NCBI GenBank assembly: GCA_900556545.1
Contig: USPE01000025.1
Location: 1-14,227 of the forward strand
Direction: 5' to 3'
Source of the DNA: an uncultured Peptococcaceae bacterium
Lineage (GTDB): Bacteria; Bacillota; Peptococcia; Peptococcales; Peptococcaceae
DNA: 14,227 nt
In this document: positions 13,674-14,227 of the stretch, piece after piece
Position numbering within the stretch: position 1 is the stretch's first letter
Layout of the letters: every line of letters starts with the position of its first letter
The notes under the pieces: generated by a model
Told to the model about the DNA's origin: nothing
Seen by the model: only the letters and a program-made list of their open reading frames with translations
Database searches by the model: none
Translations under genes and position numbers: made by a program

Positions 13674-14227
13674 TGAATGACACTATCATTCAAGCCAGCA
13701 ATCTCTGTATGCAGTCTGGAAAAAAGTTTCTGCTCCGCAATATCAACTGGACTGTAAAGGCGGGAGAACACTGGCTGGTGTTTGGGATGAACGGCAGCGG
13801 CAAAACCACACTGCTCAGCGCAGTTGCCGGTTTTAAATGCCCTACAAAAGGCACATTGGAAGTACTTGGCCACACCTACAATAACGAAAATATCTTTGCT
13901 TTACGCAAAAAGGTGGGCTGGGTAAGCAGCTCTTTTTTTGATGTGTATTTATCGCAGGAGCCTGCGCTGGAAATTGTGTTATCGGGGCTTTCCGGCACAT
14001 TGGGTATCCGGTACAGTATTACCGACAGCGATGTGCGCAAGGCCAAGGTGCTGCTGCGGGAGCTGCAGCTGCAGGATAAAATCAACACGCCATTCTATCT
14101 GATGAGCAAAGGGGAACGGCAAAACGTACTCATCGCCCGCGCGTTGATCGCCCAGCCGCAGATATTGGTACTGGATGAACCCAGCACAGGGCTGGACATT
14201 TATGCCAGAGAGCACATGCTCAACACC
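13673..14227 (+). CDS. ABC-type ATPase, YlmA/ModF-like, 3' truncated by window end
   Basis: The first 185 residues of an ATP-binding-cassette protein. I start at the second of two adjacent ATGs (13673) because GGAGG then has a 7-nt spacer; 13670 is in the same frame. Walker A is GMNGSGKTT, the signature loop is LMSKGERQN (a variant of LSGGQ with the family's S-x-GE form), Walker B is ILVLDEPS, and the D-loop is GLD. The Q-loop region reads VGWVSSSF, without the usual Gln, as I recall for the YlmA/ModF-like group. The frame is open to the last base. No permease gene is visible, so whether it drives transport or works as a soluble ATPase depends on sequence beyond the window. Confidence 0.88.
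   Translation, partial: MNDTIIQASNLCMQSGKKFLLRNINWTVKAGEHWLVFGMNGSGKTTLLSAVAGFKCPTKGTLEVLGHTYNNENIFALRKKVGWVSSSFFDVYLSQEPALEIVLSGLSGTLGIRYSITDSDVRKAKVLLRELQLQDKINTPFYLMSKGERQNVLIARALIAQPQILVLDEPSTGLDIYAREHMLNT

Overview
This window reads as accessory or catabolic chromosome of an anaerobic, low-to-moderate GC Firmicute. Compact operons, AAGGAGG-type ribosome binding sites, SLC13-like carriers beside LysR regulators and a YtrA-type GntR regulator fit this. A gut Negativicute such as a Phascolarctobacterium or Acidaminococcaceae relative is my guess from gene content and codon flavour, held at low confidence. No rRNA, tRNA, CRISPR array, transposase or integrase was seen.

Layout. Positions 1-1422 hold the 3' part of an alkaline-phosphatase-superfamily phosphodiesterase gene (PDE1), closed by a perfect terminator. 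Next comes an SLC13-like carrier (1624-3075), a structured non-coding stretch (3161-3300), a LysR regulator on the minus strand (3348-4274), and a divergent second SLC13-like carrier (4526-5995) ending in a terminator. Positions 6045-7980 look like an inserted accessory module. It holds an inverted-repeat block, a roughly 134-nt near-continuous hairpin, three 40-bp direct repeats with internal dyads, and an AAA_14/DUF4143 ATPase gene (6744-7976). A convergent terminator separates this from a minus-strand block with a second LysR regulator (8079-9014) and a second, full-length phosphodiesterase (PDE2, 9137-11113). A 47-bp palindrome then separates PDE2 from a divergent GntR/YtrA gene and its coupled membrane protein (DUF1648/DUF5808/PH-like). 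The window closes with a zinc-ribbon protein gene coupled to a truncated ABC ATPase gene.

How they may work together. Two paralogous phosphodiesterases, two paralogous anion-type carriers and two LysR regulators lie in one 11-kb block, with the phosphodiesterases at the two ends in opposite orientation. The simplest reading is uptake of one or more organic anions, perhaps phospho-, phosphono- or sulfo-esters, followed by cytosolic hydrolysis under LysR control. This is inference: no substrate can be named from sequence.

The most interesting signals are non-coding: the repeat-rich module before the ATPase, the palindrome carrying mirror-image promoters in front of GntR and PDE2, a hairpin that appears to mask the ribosome binding site of the second LysR gene, and the multi-branched fold at 3161-3300.
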